From positions 1-8,032 of the forward strand of contig JAMONK010000182.1 of assembly GCA_027065835.1 (NCBI GenBank): a DNA stretch of 8,032 nt. Direction: 5' to 3'. Positions 1 through 5,595 of the stretch are shown piece by piece (position 1 is the first letter of the stretch; each line of letters starts with the position of its first letter). The notes beneath the pieces were generated by a model that saw only the letters and a list, made by a program, of their open reading frames with translations, did no database searches and was not told the DNA's origin. Source of the stretch: Thermococcus sp. (GTDB taxonomy: Archaea > Methanobacteriota_B > Thermococci > Thermococcales > Thermococcaceae). The position numbers and the translations under genes are program-made.

Positions 1-2
1 AT

Positions 3-341
3 TTTGAGATCAAGCGCAGGTACCAGAACTCACTGTTCGGGGATAAAGAGGGCAGGGCATGGGAAGAATGGAACAGGCATTTCCTGGAACAGATCCTCAA
101 GGCAAATGAAAGGAGGAAGGACGGCAAGATGCTGGTTCTGGTTGGAGTCGAGCATTCGTACTGGCTGCGCGGGGAGCTTCGTAAAAGGCACGACATCCAA
201 TTACTGGAAGCCCCCGAAGTTCTGCCGGATATCATAGGACCCCGAGGTTCACGCCCCGGCAGTGGGGAGCGGGGATTCAGTCCACCTGAGGGCAAGGGCG
301 AGCGCCTCAAGCTCGTTCATAACACCACCAAAAAACTTTAG
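3..341 (+). CDS. Unrecognised protein, C-terminal part only (5' end outside window)
   Basis: The frame is open from the left edge to TAG at 339-341, giving 112 residues with no start in view. The first ~70 residues look like real protein: an amphipathic helix rich in Trp, Arg and Glu (WEEWNRHFLEQIL) followed by a hydrophobic strand and turn, MLVLVGVEHSYWLR. This arrangement recalls the C-terminal 'VLVIVGxxH' strand of TraB/DUF5694-like proteins, but I could not confirm a family. The last ~32 residues (after DIIGPRG) are rich in Gly, Arg, Pro and Ser. They lie antisense to a probable transposon remnant, so the native C-terminus may have been lost and replaced by chance read-through. The next gene starts 31 bases downstream on the same strand. 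Confidence is good that the gene is real and low for its function. Confidence 0.6.
   Translation, partial: FEIKRRYQNSLFGDKEGRAWEEWNRHFLEQILKANERRKDGKMLVLVGVEHSYWLRGELRKRHDIQLLEAPEVLPDIIGPRGSRPGSGERGFSPPEGKGERLKLVHNTTKKL
246..278 (-). ncRNA. omegaRNA-like right-end hairpin of a TnpB element (remnant)
   Basis: On the minus strand the order is GAATCCCC, a stem-loop (CCCCG at 274-270 pairing with CGGGG at 258-254, 11-base loop), then CGTGAACC at 253-246. This resembles the right end of IS200/IS605 elements, where omegaRNA ends in GAATCCC, a hairpin, GGG and a GTCAAC-like end. The ESP codons and the stop codon of the fragmentary TnpB frame lie inside it, as in intact elements. The stem is short and no left end is visible, so it is most likely non-functional. 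Confidence 0.33.
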
Positions 342-353
342 GGACTCAGGCAT
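249..353 (-). pseudogene. Probable 3' fragment of a TnpB-type transposon protein
   Basis: A 34-codon minus-strand frame ends at TGA (251-249). It reads ...GGVMNELEALALALRW then TESPLPTAGA, with codons typical of the surrounding genes (GAG, CTC, GCC, AGG). Many archaeal TnpB (OrfB of IS200/IS605/IS1341 elements) proteins end in a short '(E/G)SP' tail because the codons GAA TCC C form the base of the right-end hairpin; here the ESP codons are GAATCCCC. The catalytic RuvC-like domain is absent, so this would be only a decayed right end. The plus-strand frame through the same bases gives a low-quality Gly/Arg/Pro-rich tail. The match is by pattern and memory, not alignment. It could also be an unrelated degraded gene end. 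Confidence 0.35.
330..341 (+). promoter_or_regulatory. Weak candidate BRE/TATA for the acetyltransferase gene
   Basis: The run AAAAAACTTTAG lies 32-43 bases before the chosen ATG at 373. Its geometry is similar to the stronger promoter of the pullulan hydrolase gene (A-run then CTTAATA). Transcription would start near 362, just before GGTGAT (363-368). The TATA part is poor, and the gene may instead be read from the upstream gene. Confidence 0.28.
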
Positions 354-372
354 AGTACCCTCGGTGATGGTT

Positions 373-918
373 ATGCGGATTGAGAGGGTGGATGAGCCGC
401 TGGGGCTTAAGGATGAACTGGTTCACTTCGTCTTCAGGGTTTATCAGGGCACGAACGGAGCATATCCGGCGCTGGAGTGGGTAAAGAACAAGCCCTCCAC
501 GGACGACTTTGAGGGCTTCAGAAGGGTTTACGAACCGTTCCTTGAGTTCCGCCTTGGAAAGGAGTTCGACGAGCTCTACGTTCTGAGGGATGATGGGGGA
601 AAGATAGTCGGAACGGTCGCCCTCGTCTACAACCTCGGGGAAATGGAGGTTCCCTGGGTGCCGGAGGAGATACGGGGGGAGAAAACCGGACTCATCGAGT
701 TCTTCATGGTCGATCCCTCCCACAGGGGGGAGGGCCATGGTTCGAAACTGCTCAGCTTTGCGGTTGGTAGGTTGAGGGAGCTCGGCAAGGTGCCCCATGT
801 GGTGACGTTTCCGGAGCTTGAAGCTTATTCATACTATATAAAAAAGGGGTTCACGGAGATCATGAGGTACCGGGAGTTCGTCGTGCTGAAATATGCGGAG
901 AGAGACCTCAGAAGTTGA
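373..918 (+). CDS. GNAT-family N-acetyltransferase
   Basis: This 181-residue protein is a single GNAT domain, which transfers an acetyl group from acetyl-CoA to an amine; the substrate is unknown. A central strand (LIEFFMVDP, ~107-115) leads into the acetyl-CoA pyrophosphate loop R118-G-E-G-H-G123, matching (Q/R)xxGx(G/A). Motif B follows at ~151-162 (AYSYYIKKGFTE). I chose ATG 373 because GGTGAT at 363-368 sits 4 bases before it; GTG 364 and ATG 367 are in frame but overlap that site. The N-terminal ~65 residues (FRVYQGTNGAYPALEW) are longer than a minimal GNAT and may help bind substrate. The gene overlaps the convergent ferritin-like gene by 11 bases. It is well supported as a GNAT, with no basis for a specific substrate. 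Confidence 0.88.
   Translation: MRIERVDEPLGLKDELVHFVFRVYQGTNGAYPALEWVKNKPSTDDFEGFRRVYEPFLEFRLGKEFDELYVLRDDGGKIVGTVALVYNLGEMEVPWVPEEIRGEKTGLIEFFMVDPSHRGEGHGSKLLSFAVGRLRELGKVPHVVTFPELEAYSYYIKKGFTEIMRYREFVVLKYAERDLRS
840..845 (-). terminator. Possible U-run terminator for the ferritin-like gene
   Basis: Read on the minus strand, six consecutive T residues lie 62-67 bases past the ferritin-like stop codon, inside the convergent acetyltransferase gene. Archaeal RNA polymerase terminates at oligo-T runs, so this could end the minus-strand transcript. It may equally be just the codons for the IKK of the acetyltransferase. Confidence 0.22.
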
Positions 919-1432
919 AGTTGATATCCTTCATCAGCTGATCGTAGAACTCCTCCTTGTAGAGCTCAGGGTAGCGGATTATATAGTCGTACTGCTTCCT
1001 CAGGATGCTGTGGTGGTTTCTCTCCATATCGGCGAGCATCTCAAGGATGATCCTGGTCTTCTCCGTGGCGGCGTAGCCGGCCAGCTCCCGGTATAGCCTC
1101 TCGCTGATGAGCTCTGCCTCCATGGCTATCTCGTAGACCTCGTCTATATTCAGGTCCGGCTTTTTGATGACCTCACCCATTTTCTCAGCGACCACCTTGA
1201 ACTCGCCTACCGAACTTATATTCACCTTTTTGGCCTCGGTTCTCGAACCCACAAAGCTCTCGGACATTTTCTCTATTATCCTGCGGTGTTTGTCCTCCTC
1301 TCCGGCAAGGAACAGGAGTTCATCCCGCATGATATCGCTGGTAACAGCAGAAGCGAGCTTTTCGTATGCCTCCCTGGCACGTATCTCGGCGTTCATGGCG
1401 ATCTCAAAAACCTCTCTGTCAGTTATCTCCAT
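908..1432 (-). CDS. Ferritin-like (rubrerythrin-type) diiron protein, no rubredoxin domain
   Basis: This 174-residue protein is almost all helix and fits a four-helix ferritin-like bundle. The likely diiron ligands are E16, E46 and H49 (E46-D-K-H49) in the first half, and E107, E137 and H140 (E137-R-N-H140) in the second. The two halves are offset by exactly 91 residues, and helix 8-27 matches helix 99-118 at 10 of 20 positions, so the internal duplication is unusually well preserved. There are no Cys pairs, hence no rubredoxin domain; electrons, if needed, must come from another protein. The family includes rubrerythrin-like peroxidases and iron-handling or oxidative-stress proteins of anaerobes. 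The start is ATG 1432 with GGGTGATT (1444-1437) just before it. It is transcribed divergently from the pullulan hydrolase gene. The fold is fairly sure; the exact role is not. Confidence 0.8.
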   Translation of the reverse strand: MEITDREVFEIAMNAEIRAREAYEKLASAVTSDIMRDELLFLAGEEDKHRRIIEKMSESFVGSRTEAKKVNISSVGEFKVVAEKMGEVIKKPDLNIDEVYEIAMEAELISERLYRELAGYAATEKTRIILEMLADMERNHHSILRKQYDYIIRYPELYKEEFYDQLMKDINFNF

Positions 1433-1463
1433 CGGGAATCACCCAACTGTTATTCTTGCCCAT

Positions 1464-1475
1464 CCTTATTAACCC
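1464..1475 (-). promoter_or_regulatory. Candidate TATA element for the ferritin-like gene
   Basis: The minus strand reads GGGTTAATAAGG about 36 bases before ATG 1432. Transcription would begin around 1443, leaving a very short leader that contains the GGGTGATT ribosome-binding site. The match to the archaeal TATA consensus is moderate and there is no clear purine-rich BRE. Confidence 0.35.
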
Positions 1476-1483
1476 TTGCACCC

Positions 1484-1508
1484 CGTGGCATTTGATACGT
1501 GCCACGTA
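1484..1508. repeat. Two overlapping inverted repeats between divergent genes
   Basis: CGTGGCA (1484-1490) and TGCCACG (1500-1506) form a perfect 7-base inverted repeat with a 9-base spacer. A second perfect repeat, TACGTG-C-CACGTA (1496-1508), overlaps its right arm. The pair lies ~12-40 bases upstream of the ferritin-like TATA candidate and ~25 bases upstream of the pullulan hydrolase BRE. It is therefore placed to bind a regulator of either gene. I do not recognise the motif as a known archaeal operator. Confidence 0.45.
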
Positions 1509-1532
1509 AAGCCGTTCGGCGAACCCCAGAGG

Positions 1533-1547
1533 CAAAAACTTAATATG
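1533..1547 (+). promoter_or_regulatory. BRE/TATA promoter of the pullulan hydrolase gene
   Basis: CAAAAACTTAATATG has a purine-rich BRE (AAAAA) directly followed by a TATA-like element (CTTAATA). Counting about 25 bases from the TATA centre puts the transcription start near 1568. This lies immediately before the GGTGAT ribosome-binding site at 1570-1575 and inside the TGM operator. Confidence 0.6.
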
Positions 1548-1559
1548 CTGTGAATAATA

Positions 1560-1576
1560 TAACACCTTCGGTGATA
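1560..1576. promoter_or_regulatory. Thermococcales Glycolytic Motif (Tgr/TrmBL1 operator)
   Basis: TAACAC-CTTCG-GTGATA matches the TGM consensus TATCAC-N5-GTGATA at 11 of 12 fixed positions. In Thermococcus and Pyrococcus this motif is bound by the TrmB-family regulator Tgr/TrmBL1. When the motif lies downstream of the TATA box, binding represses the gene, and maltotriose-type sugars relieve it. Here it covers the predicted transcription start and includes the ribosome-binding site. This fits control of an alpha-glucan-degrading enzyme. Confidence 0.72.
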
Positions 1577-1582
1577 CAGTTG

Positions 1583-3844
1583 GTGAAAAAGGCGTTTGCA
1601 GTTCTCGTTTTACTGCTCTTTTTTATGAGCATCATAGCCGCAGGCTGCCTCCAGGGAGGGGGCACGTCGACTTCAAGTCCTGGAAACGGCCCGGTAAGTT
1701 CAGCGTCGTCCACTGAATCCTTCGAATACAAGGCGCTCAAACTCCCCCCTGGGAACTACACGACCCTGTACCTCGGTGAGGTTCTCCAGGGAGCATGTCC
1801 GCCCGGTCGGGTGAGGGTGACCTTCGCCTACCACCCCAATGGCACCAACGTGACCTCCGTAAGCGTCAGGGGGACTTTCAACGACTGGAAGGAGTGGCAC
1901 ATGAAGGAGATGGCCGACGGCTCCTGGGTCCTCAGAATCTGCCTGCCGCCGGGAACGTATCAGTACAAGTTCTTCATAGATGGAAAATGGGTAAAGGACA
2001 TGTCGAAGGTCGACCCAACCGCCGATTCCTACGTTGCCGACGGGTACGGTGGAAAGAACGCCGTTAAAATAGTCAAGGGTGAGAGGGGTCTGAACCTGGA
2101 CTACGACCCCACAGACCCCGCGTACTTTTCAATAGCAGACAACAGGACGGTCATCAGGTTTAAGGTGGCCCCCGGCGAGATAAGCTCGGCGACCCTCGTG
2201 ACGTCCTTCGGCGAATTTAAAATGGAAAAACAGCTCTGGTGGAGCTCTGGAGAGATGTGGAGGGCAGAGGTACCCGTCGTGAAACCTTTTAAGTACTACT
2301 TCAGGATCGAACGAAAGGGAAGCGATGTGCTCCTGCTGAACAACTCCGCGGAGCCGTTCTTTTCCTTTGACGGCGTTGACAGGTTCCCTCAGGTCCAGTG
2401 GGTGAGTAAGGCCATAGGGTACCAGATATTCCCTGACCGCTTCTACAACGGAAACAAGAGCAACGATGTCTTTGCCCTGCAGAGCGACGAGCTGTGGCTG
2501 AACGAGATGAGTAACGAGAGGCCCATCCTATCGAACTGGAGCGATCCGATAACACCCCTCAACTGCTGCCACCAGTACTTCGGAGGGGACATAGCTGGGA
2601 TAACGGATAAACTCGACTACCTCAGCTCCCTCGGTGTCAAGCTGATTTACCTCAACCCGATATTCCTGTCGGGGAGCGTCCACGGCTACGATCCCTACGA
2701 CTACTACCGCATCGATCCCAAGTTCGGGACTAAACAGGAACTTAAGAAGTTCCTCAACGAAGCACATAAGCGCGGCATCAGGGTGATATTCGACTTCGTG
2801 CCGGACCACAGCGGTATCGGACACTGGGCGTTCCTTGACGTTGCCGCACGCGGCAGGGCAAGTCCTTACTGGAACTGGTACTTCATCAAGAAGTGGCCGT
2901 TCAAACTCGGGGACGGGAAGGCCTACGCCGGTTGGTGGGGTATAGGAAGCCTCCCCAAGCTCAACACGATGAACCCCGCGGTTGAAAACTACCTCCTGGG
3001 CGCGGTTATGTACTGGCTGAACTTTGGCTTCGATGGGGTTAGGGTCGATACACCAAGTGACCTCATCAACGCCGACCAGTTCTTCTCGGAGATGCGGAAA
3101 CGGGTCAAGGCGAAGTATCCAAACGCCTACCTCGTCGGGGAGATATGGACGCTCTCACCCGACTGGGTCAGCGGTGACCGCTTCGACTCCCTCATGAACT
3201 ACGCCCTTGGAAGGGACATCCTTCTGCCCTACGCAAAGGGTTCCGTGGGAGGGGAGGTGACGATGGGCATGCTTGGGAAGTACTACGCCGCCTACGGCGA
3301 GAACGTCGTGGCAATGGGCTTCAACCTCGTGGACTCCCATGACACGTCGAGGGTTCTTACCGACCTTGGAGGGGGGAACCTGGGGGACACGCCCAAGCCC
3401 GACGCAGTTAAAAGGCTGAAGCTTCTCTCGACACTGCTCTACACCCTTCCGGGAATGCCGGTAACGTTCCAGGGTGATGAGTGTGGCTTCCTCGGAAACA
3501 AGAACCACTACGATGAGCAGCGCTATCCCATTCAGTGGGATAAGTGCAACCAGAGCCTGGTCAACCACTACCGGAACCTGGCGAAACTGAGGGAAAGCGT
3601 TCCAGCACTGACCAGCAGCAAGATAGAGTTCTACACGGCCAAAGACGGGGTCCTGGCGTTTTTCAGGGGGCACCATAATGAGGCGCTAGTCATCGCGAAC
3701 AACGAAAACAACGCAACTCTGATCAAACTGCCGGAAGGGACCTGGAAGGAGGTCTGGCCCACCGGCGGAGGCTCCGTTAAAGGGGAGATAAAAGTTCCCC
3801 CGGTGAGTGTGCTGGTCCTCGTCAGGGAGGCAGAGGGGGGATGA
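1583..3844 (+). CDS. Secreted lipoprotein GH13 pullulan hydrolase / neopullulanase-type amylase
   Basis: This 753-residue enzyme is predicted to hydrolyse alpha-glucosidic bonds in pullulan, starch and maltodextrins outside the cell. It begins with a KK-plus-hydrophobic signal peptide and lipobox AAGC (Cys22), then a Ser/Thr/Gly linker, so it is probably lipid-anchored. Residues ~74-164 form an AMPK/CBM48-like starch-binding module with W102, K129 and W136 in the expected glucan-binding places (YQYKFFIDGKW). A second beta domain spans ~174-267. The catalytic barrel (~274-669) has D404FVPDH409, R487xD489 (nucleophile), E520 (acid/base) and H586D587. A beta-sandwich closes the protein. I chose GTG 1583 (TTG 1580 is the alternative) because GGTGAT lies 7 bases before it; in-frame GTG 1550 is upstream of the predicted transcript start. 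From memory, length and layout match type III pullulan hydrolase of T. kodakarensis (~765 aa). GH13 is certain; the exact specificity is inferred. Confidence 0.92.
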   Translation: MKKAFAVLVLLLFFMSIIAAGCLQGGGTSTSSPGNGPVSSASSTESFEYKALKLPPGNYTTLYLGEVLQGACPPGRVRVTFAYHPNGTNVTSVSVRGTFNDWKEWHMKEMADGSWVLRICLPPGTYQYKFFIDGKWVKDMSKVDPTADSYVADGYGGKNAVKIVKGERGLNLDYDPTDPAYFSIADNRTVIRFKVAPGEISSATLVTSFGEFKMEKQLWWSSGEMWRAEVPVVKPFKYYFRIERKGSDVLLLNNSAEPFFSFDGVDRFPQVQWVSKAIGYQIFPDRFYNGNKSNDVFALQSDELWLNEMSNERPILSNWSDPITPLNCCHQYFGGDIAGITDKLDYLSSLGVKLIYLNPIFLSGSVHGYDPYDYYRIDPKFGTKQELKKFLNEAHKRGIRVIFDFVPDHSGIGHWAFLDVAARGRASPYWNWYFIKKWPFKLGDGKAYAGWWGIGSLPKLNTMNPAVENYLLGAVMYWLNFGFDGVRVDTPSDLINADQFFSEMRKRVKAKYPNAYLVGEIWTLSPDWVSGDRFDSLMNYALGRDILLPYAKGSVGGEVTMGMLGKYYAAYGENVVAMGFNLVDSHDTSRVLTDLGGGNLGDTPKPDAVKRLKLLSTLLYTLPGMPVTFQGDECGFLGNKNHYDEQRYPIQWDKCNQSLVNHYRNLAKLRESVPALTSSKIEFYTAKDGVLAFFRGHHNEALVIANNENNATLIKLPEGTWKEVWPTGGGSVKGEIKVPPVSVLVLVREAEGG

Positions 3845-3847
3845 GAC

Positions 3848-3861
3848 CTTTTTATATTTTT
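3848..3861 (+). terminator. T-rich intrinsic terminator after the pullulan hydrolase gene
   Basis: CTTTTTATATTTTT begins four bases after the TGA. Runs of T on the non-template strand are the main intrinsic termination signal of archaeal RNA polymerase. It separates this gene from the racemase promoter just downstream. Confidence 0.6.
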
Positions 3862-3868
3862 ACACCCC

Positions 3869-3883
3869 AAAAACGTTAAATAC
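3869..3883 (+). promoter_or_regulatory. BRE/TATA promoter of the aspartate racemase gene
   Basis: AAAAACGTTAAATAC has a BRE-like A-run (AAAAACG) followed by TTAAATAC. The TATA centre near 3879 predicts a start of transcription around 3904, about 22 bases before ATG 3927. The leader contains GAAGGTG (3915-3921). Confidence 0.5.
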
Positions 3884-3898
3884 GGTGGATGTGTTCTC

Positions 3899-3911
3899 TG
3901 AATAGCATTCA
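3899..3911. repeat. Small palindrome at the predicted racemase transcript start
   Basis: TGAAT-AGC-ATTCA is a perfect inverted repeat with 5-base arms and a 3-base centre. It sits directly over the predicted transcription start, a place where an archaeal repressor could act. It is short enough to be chance. Confidence 0.25.
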
Positions 3912-3926
3912 TGTGAAGGTGCGGGT

Positions 3927-4625
3927 ATGTCCGAGCGTGTAATCGGTATCCTGGGTGGTATGGGGCCTCTGGCGACCGCAGACCTGTTCAGGAGGATAAT
4001 AGAGAAAACCCCCGCGAAGCGGGATCAGGACCATCCCCGAGTGCTTATCTACAACGATCCAAAGATACCCGACAGGACTGATTTTATCCTTGGAAGGGGT
4101 GAGGACCCCCGGCCGGAGCTCCTGGCTGGTGCAAAGAAACTTGAGGAATGTGGGGCCGACTTCGTGATAATGCCGTGTAACACCGCCCATTTCTTTGCCG
4201 AGACCGTGCAGAAGGGCATAGGTATCCCCCTCGTCAGCATGGTGGAGGAGACGGCCAAGAGGGTTAAGGAGATGGGCATTCGGAAGGTTGGCCTGCTCGC
4301 TACGGACGGAACCGTGAAAGGGCTCGTGTACCACAGGGCGCTGTTAAGGCACGGCGTTCAGATAGCCCTTCCATCGAAGAAGTACCAGGCGATGGTGATG
4401 GAGGGCATCTACGACGGTGTCAAAGCCGGCGACCTTAAGAAGGGACGTGAGCTGATTCTAACCGTTGCGAAACGGCTGGAGAGAAGAAGCGAGGCCATAA
4501 TAGCCGGCTGCACCGAGGTCAGTCTGGTGCTGAAGCCAGGGGATCTGGGGGTACCCCTGGTGGATCCAATGGACGTAATAGCCGAGAGGGCCGTGAGGCT
4601 TGCGCTGGGAATGGAGGATTTTTAG
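3927..4625 (+). CDS. Aspartate racemase (Asp/Glu racemase family, PLP-independent)
   Basis: This 232-residue cytoplasmic enzyme interconverts L- and D-aspartate using two cysteines as acid and base. The N-terminus has the family signature [12 protein letters not shown]. The two catalytic cysteines are C84 in MPCNTAH and C195 in AGCTEVSL, one per half of the pseudo-symmetric fold. From memory, the Pyrococcus horikoshii aspartate racemase uses Cys82 and Cys194, in excellent agreement with these positions and with the length. Glutamate or another acidic amino acid is a possible alternative substrate. The start ATG 3927 follows GAAGGTG at 3915-3921. The gene has its own promoter and overlaps the end of the convergent corA-type gene by 4 bases. 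No D-amino-acid gene lies beside it, so its physiological use cannot be read from context. Confidence 0.9.
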   Translation: MSERVIGILGGMGPLATADLFRRIIEKTPAKRDQDHPRVLIYNDPKIPDRTDFILGRGEDPRPELLAGAKKLEECGADFVIMPCNTAHFFAETVQKGIGIPLVSMVEETAKRVKEMGIRKVGLLATDGTVKGLVYHRALLRHGVQIALPSKKYQAMVMEGIYDGVKAGDLKKGRELILTVAKRLERRSEAIIAGCTEVSLVLKPGDLGVPLVDPMDVIAERAVRLALGMEDF

Positions 4626-5590
4626 AGCCATCCCTTCTTCTTGAAGTAGCCCAACATGGTCACGCTGATACCGAGCATTCCAAGCAGAGCGGCTGGGTAG
4701 CCGTAGCGCCAGTGGAGTTCCGGCATGTATCCGAAGTTCATACCGTAAACACCGGTTATAAAGGTCAGCGGGATGAAGATCGTAGAGACCACCGTCAGTA
4801 TCCTTATTATGTCGTTGGTTTTCGTCGAAAGCGTGGAGTAGTACAGCTCTACCAGGCTGTTGGCGAGCTCCCTCTGCCCCTCCAGTATATCGAGAACCTC
4901 GGCCACGTGCTCGTGCAGTTCCTCCATAAACTTGGCGCCTTCCCCGCGGAAGAAGGAGCCGCCCTCAAGCCGAAGCTTCCTAAAGGCCTCAAGCAGGGGA
5001 AATATCGTGCGTCTCATGAAGAGTATATCGCGCCGAAGACCGTGGATGCGGCGTAGGAGCCCCGCATCGGGTTTCGCCAGAATTCTCCCCTCGAGCTCCT
5101 CCATCTGGGAGCTTATCCTCTCGATTATCGGCACGTAGTTCCCAACCACAGCCTCCAGGAGGGCAAAAAGAAGGTAGTCCGAACCGCGCTCACGGAAAAG
5201 TCCTTCGCCCCGACGGATACCCTCCCTCACGGGATTGAAGACGTCCCCCTCACGTTCCTGGACCGTAATAACAAGGTTGTCCTTCAGGATAAGCGCCGTC
5301 TTCTCCCTTTTAAGACCCCCCTGGGTCTCGTACACTTGGTAGAGGAGAACAAAAACGTAGTCCGGGAAGATGACAACACGGGGATGTGCCGTGGGACGGG
5401 AGCTGAGCCTCGATGGGAATCCCCTGAGGTCGAGGAGTTTTTCCAGCTTTGGGATGGCGGAGAAGCCGGTTACGTTTACCCATACTGTAGGGTACTCCGC
5501 GAACTGGAGCGCGGATTCCAGGTCAGCCACCTTCCTGCTCATGAAGGAGTCCTTTGAATAAGCCATCACGGTTATTTGGGGACTGTCCAT
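4622..5590 (-). CDS. corA: CorA-family Mg2+/divalent metal transporter
   Basis: This 322-residue protein has the CorA plan: a soluble N-terminal alpha/beta domain (~1-140), a long helical stalk (~145-260), and two C-terminal membrane helices. The first ends in the selectivity motif Y-G283-M-N285. The second (~298-316, [19 protein letters not shown]) is followed by the basic tail KKKGWL. CorA proteins form pentameric inner-membrane channels for Mg2+, and some carry Co2+ or Ni2+; Zn2+ export (ZntB-like) cannot be excluded from sequence. I chose ATG 5590 rather than in-frame GTG 5599 because GGGTGAT (5601-5595), which contains the upstream gene's TGA, is an ideal ribosome-binding site for it. 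It lies 5 bases after the metallo-beta-lactamase-fold gene and is probably translationally coupled to it. Its 3' end overlaps the racemase gene tail to tail. Confidence 0.9.
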   Translation of the reverse strand: MDSPQITVMAYSKDSFMSRKVADLESALQFAEYPTVWVNVTGFSAIPKLEKLLDLRGFPSRLSSRPTAHPRVVIFPDYVFVLLYQVYETQGGLKREKTALILKDNLVITVQEREGDVFNPVREGIRRGEGLFRERGSDYLLFALLEAVVGNYVPIIERISSQMEELEGRILAKPDAGLLRRIHGLRRDILFMRRTIFPLLEAFRKLRLEGGSFFRGEGAKFMEELHEHVAEVLDILEGQRELANSLVELYYSTLSTKTNDIIRILTVVSTIFIPLTFITGVYGMNFGYMPELHWRYGYPAALLGMLGISVTMLGYFKKKGWL

Positions 5591-5595
5591 AGGGA

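Noticed and set aside
346..798. 150-codon open frame on the minus strand
   Set aside because: It lies wholly antisense to the acetyltransferase, whose acetyl-CoA motif and codon use are clear. The protein has no recognisable motif and no good ribosome-binding site.
832..846. Strong TATA-like sequence ACTATATAAAAAAGG on the plus strand
   Set aside because: It encodes the YYIKKG of acetyltransferase motif B, and no plus-strand gene begins within the next 600 bases, so it is unlikely to be a real promoter.
1433..1582. Possible small RNA or riboswitch in the divergent intergenic region
   Set aside because: The inverted repeats are better explained as protein-binding sites; they lie upstream of the predicted transcript starts on both strands and so would not be in either leader.
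1540..1740. 66-codon minus-strand frame overlapping the pullulan hydrolase start
   Set aside because: It is antisense to the signal peptide and linker region and covers the promoter; no supporting start signal.
3155..3676. 173-codon open frame on the minus strand
   Set aside because: It is antisense to the conserved catalytic part of the GH13 enzyme (E520 and H586-D587 region); long antisense frames are common in GC-rich genes.
3909..4334. 141-codon minus-strand frame
   Set aside because: It is antisense to the aspartate racemase with both catalytic cysteines intact; its translation has no family features.
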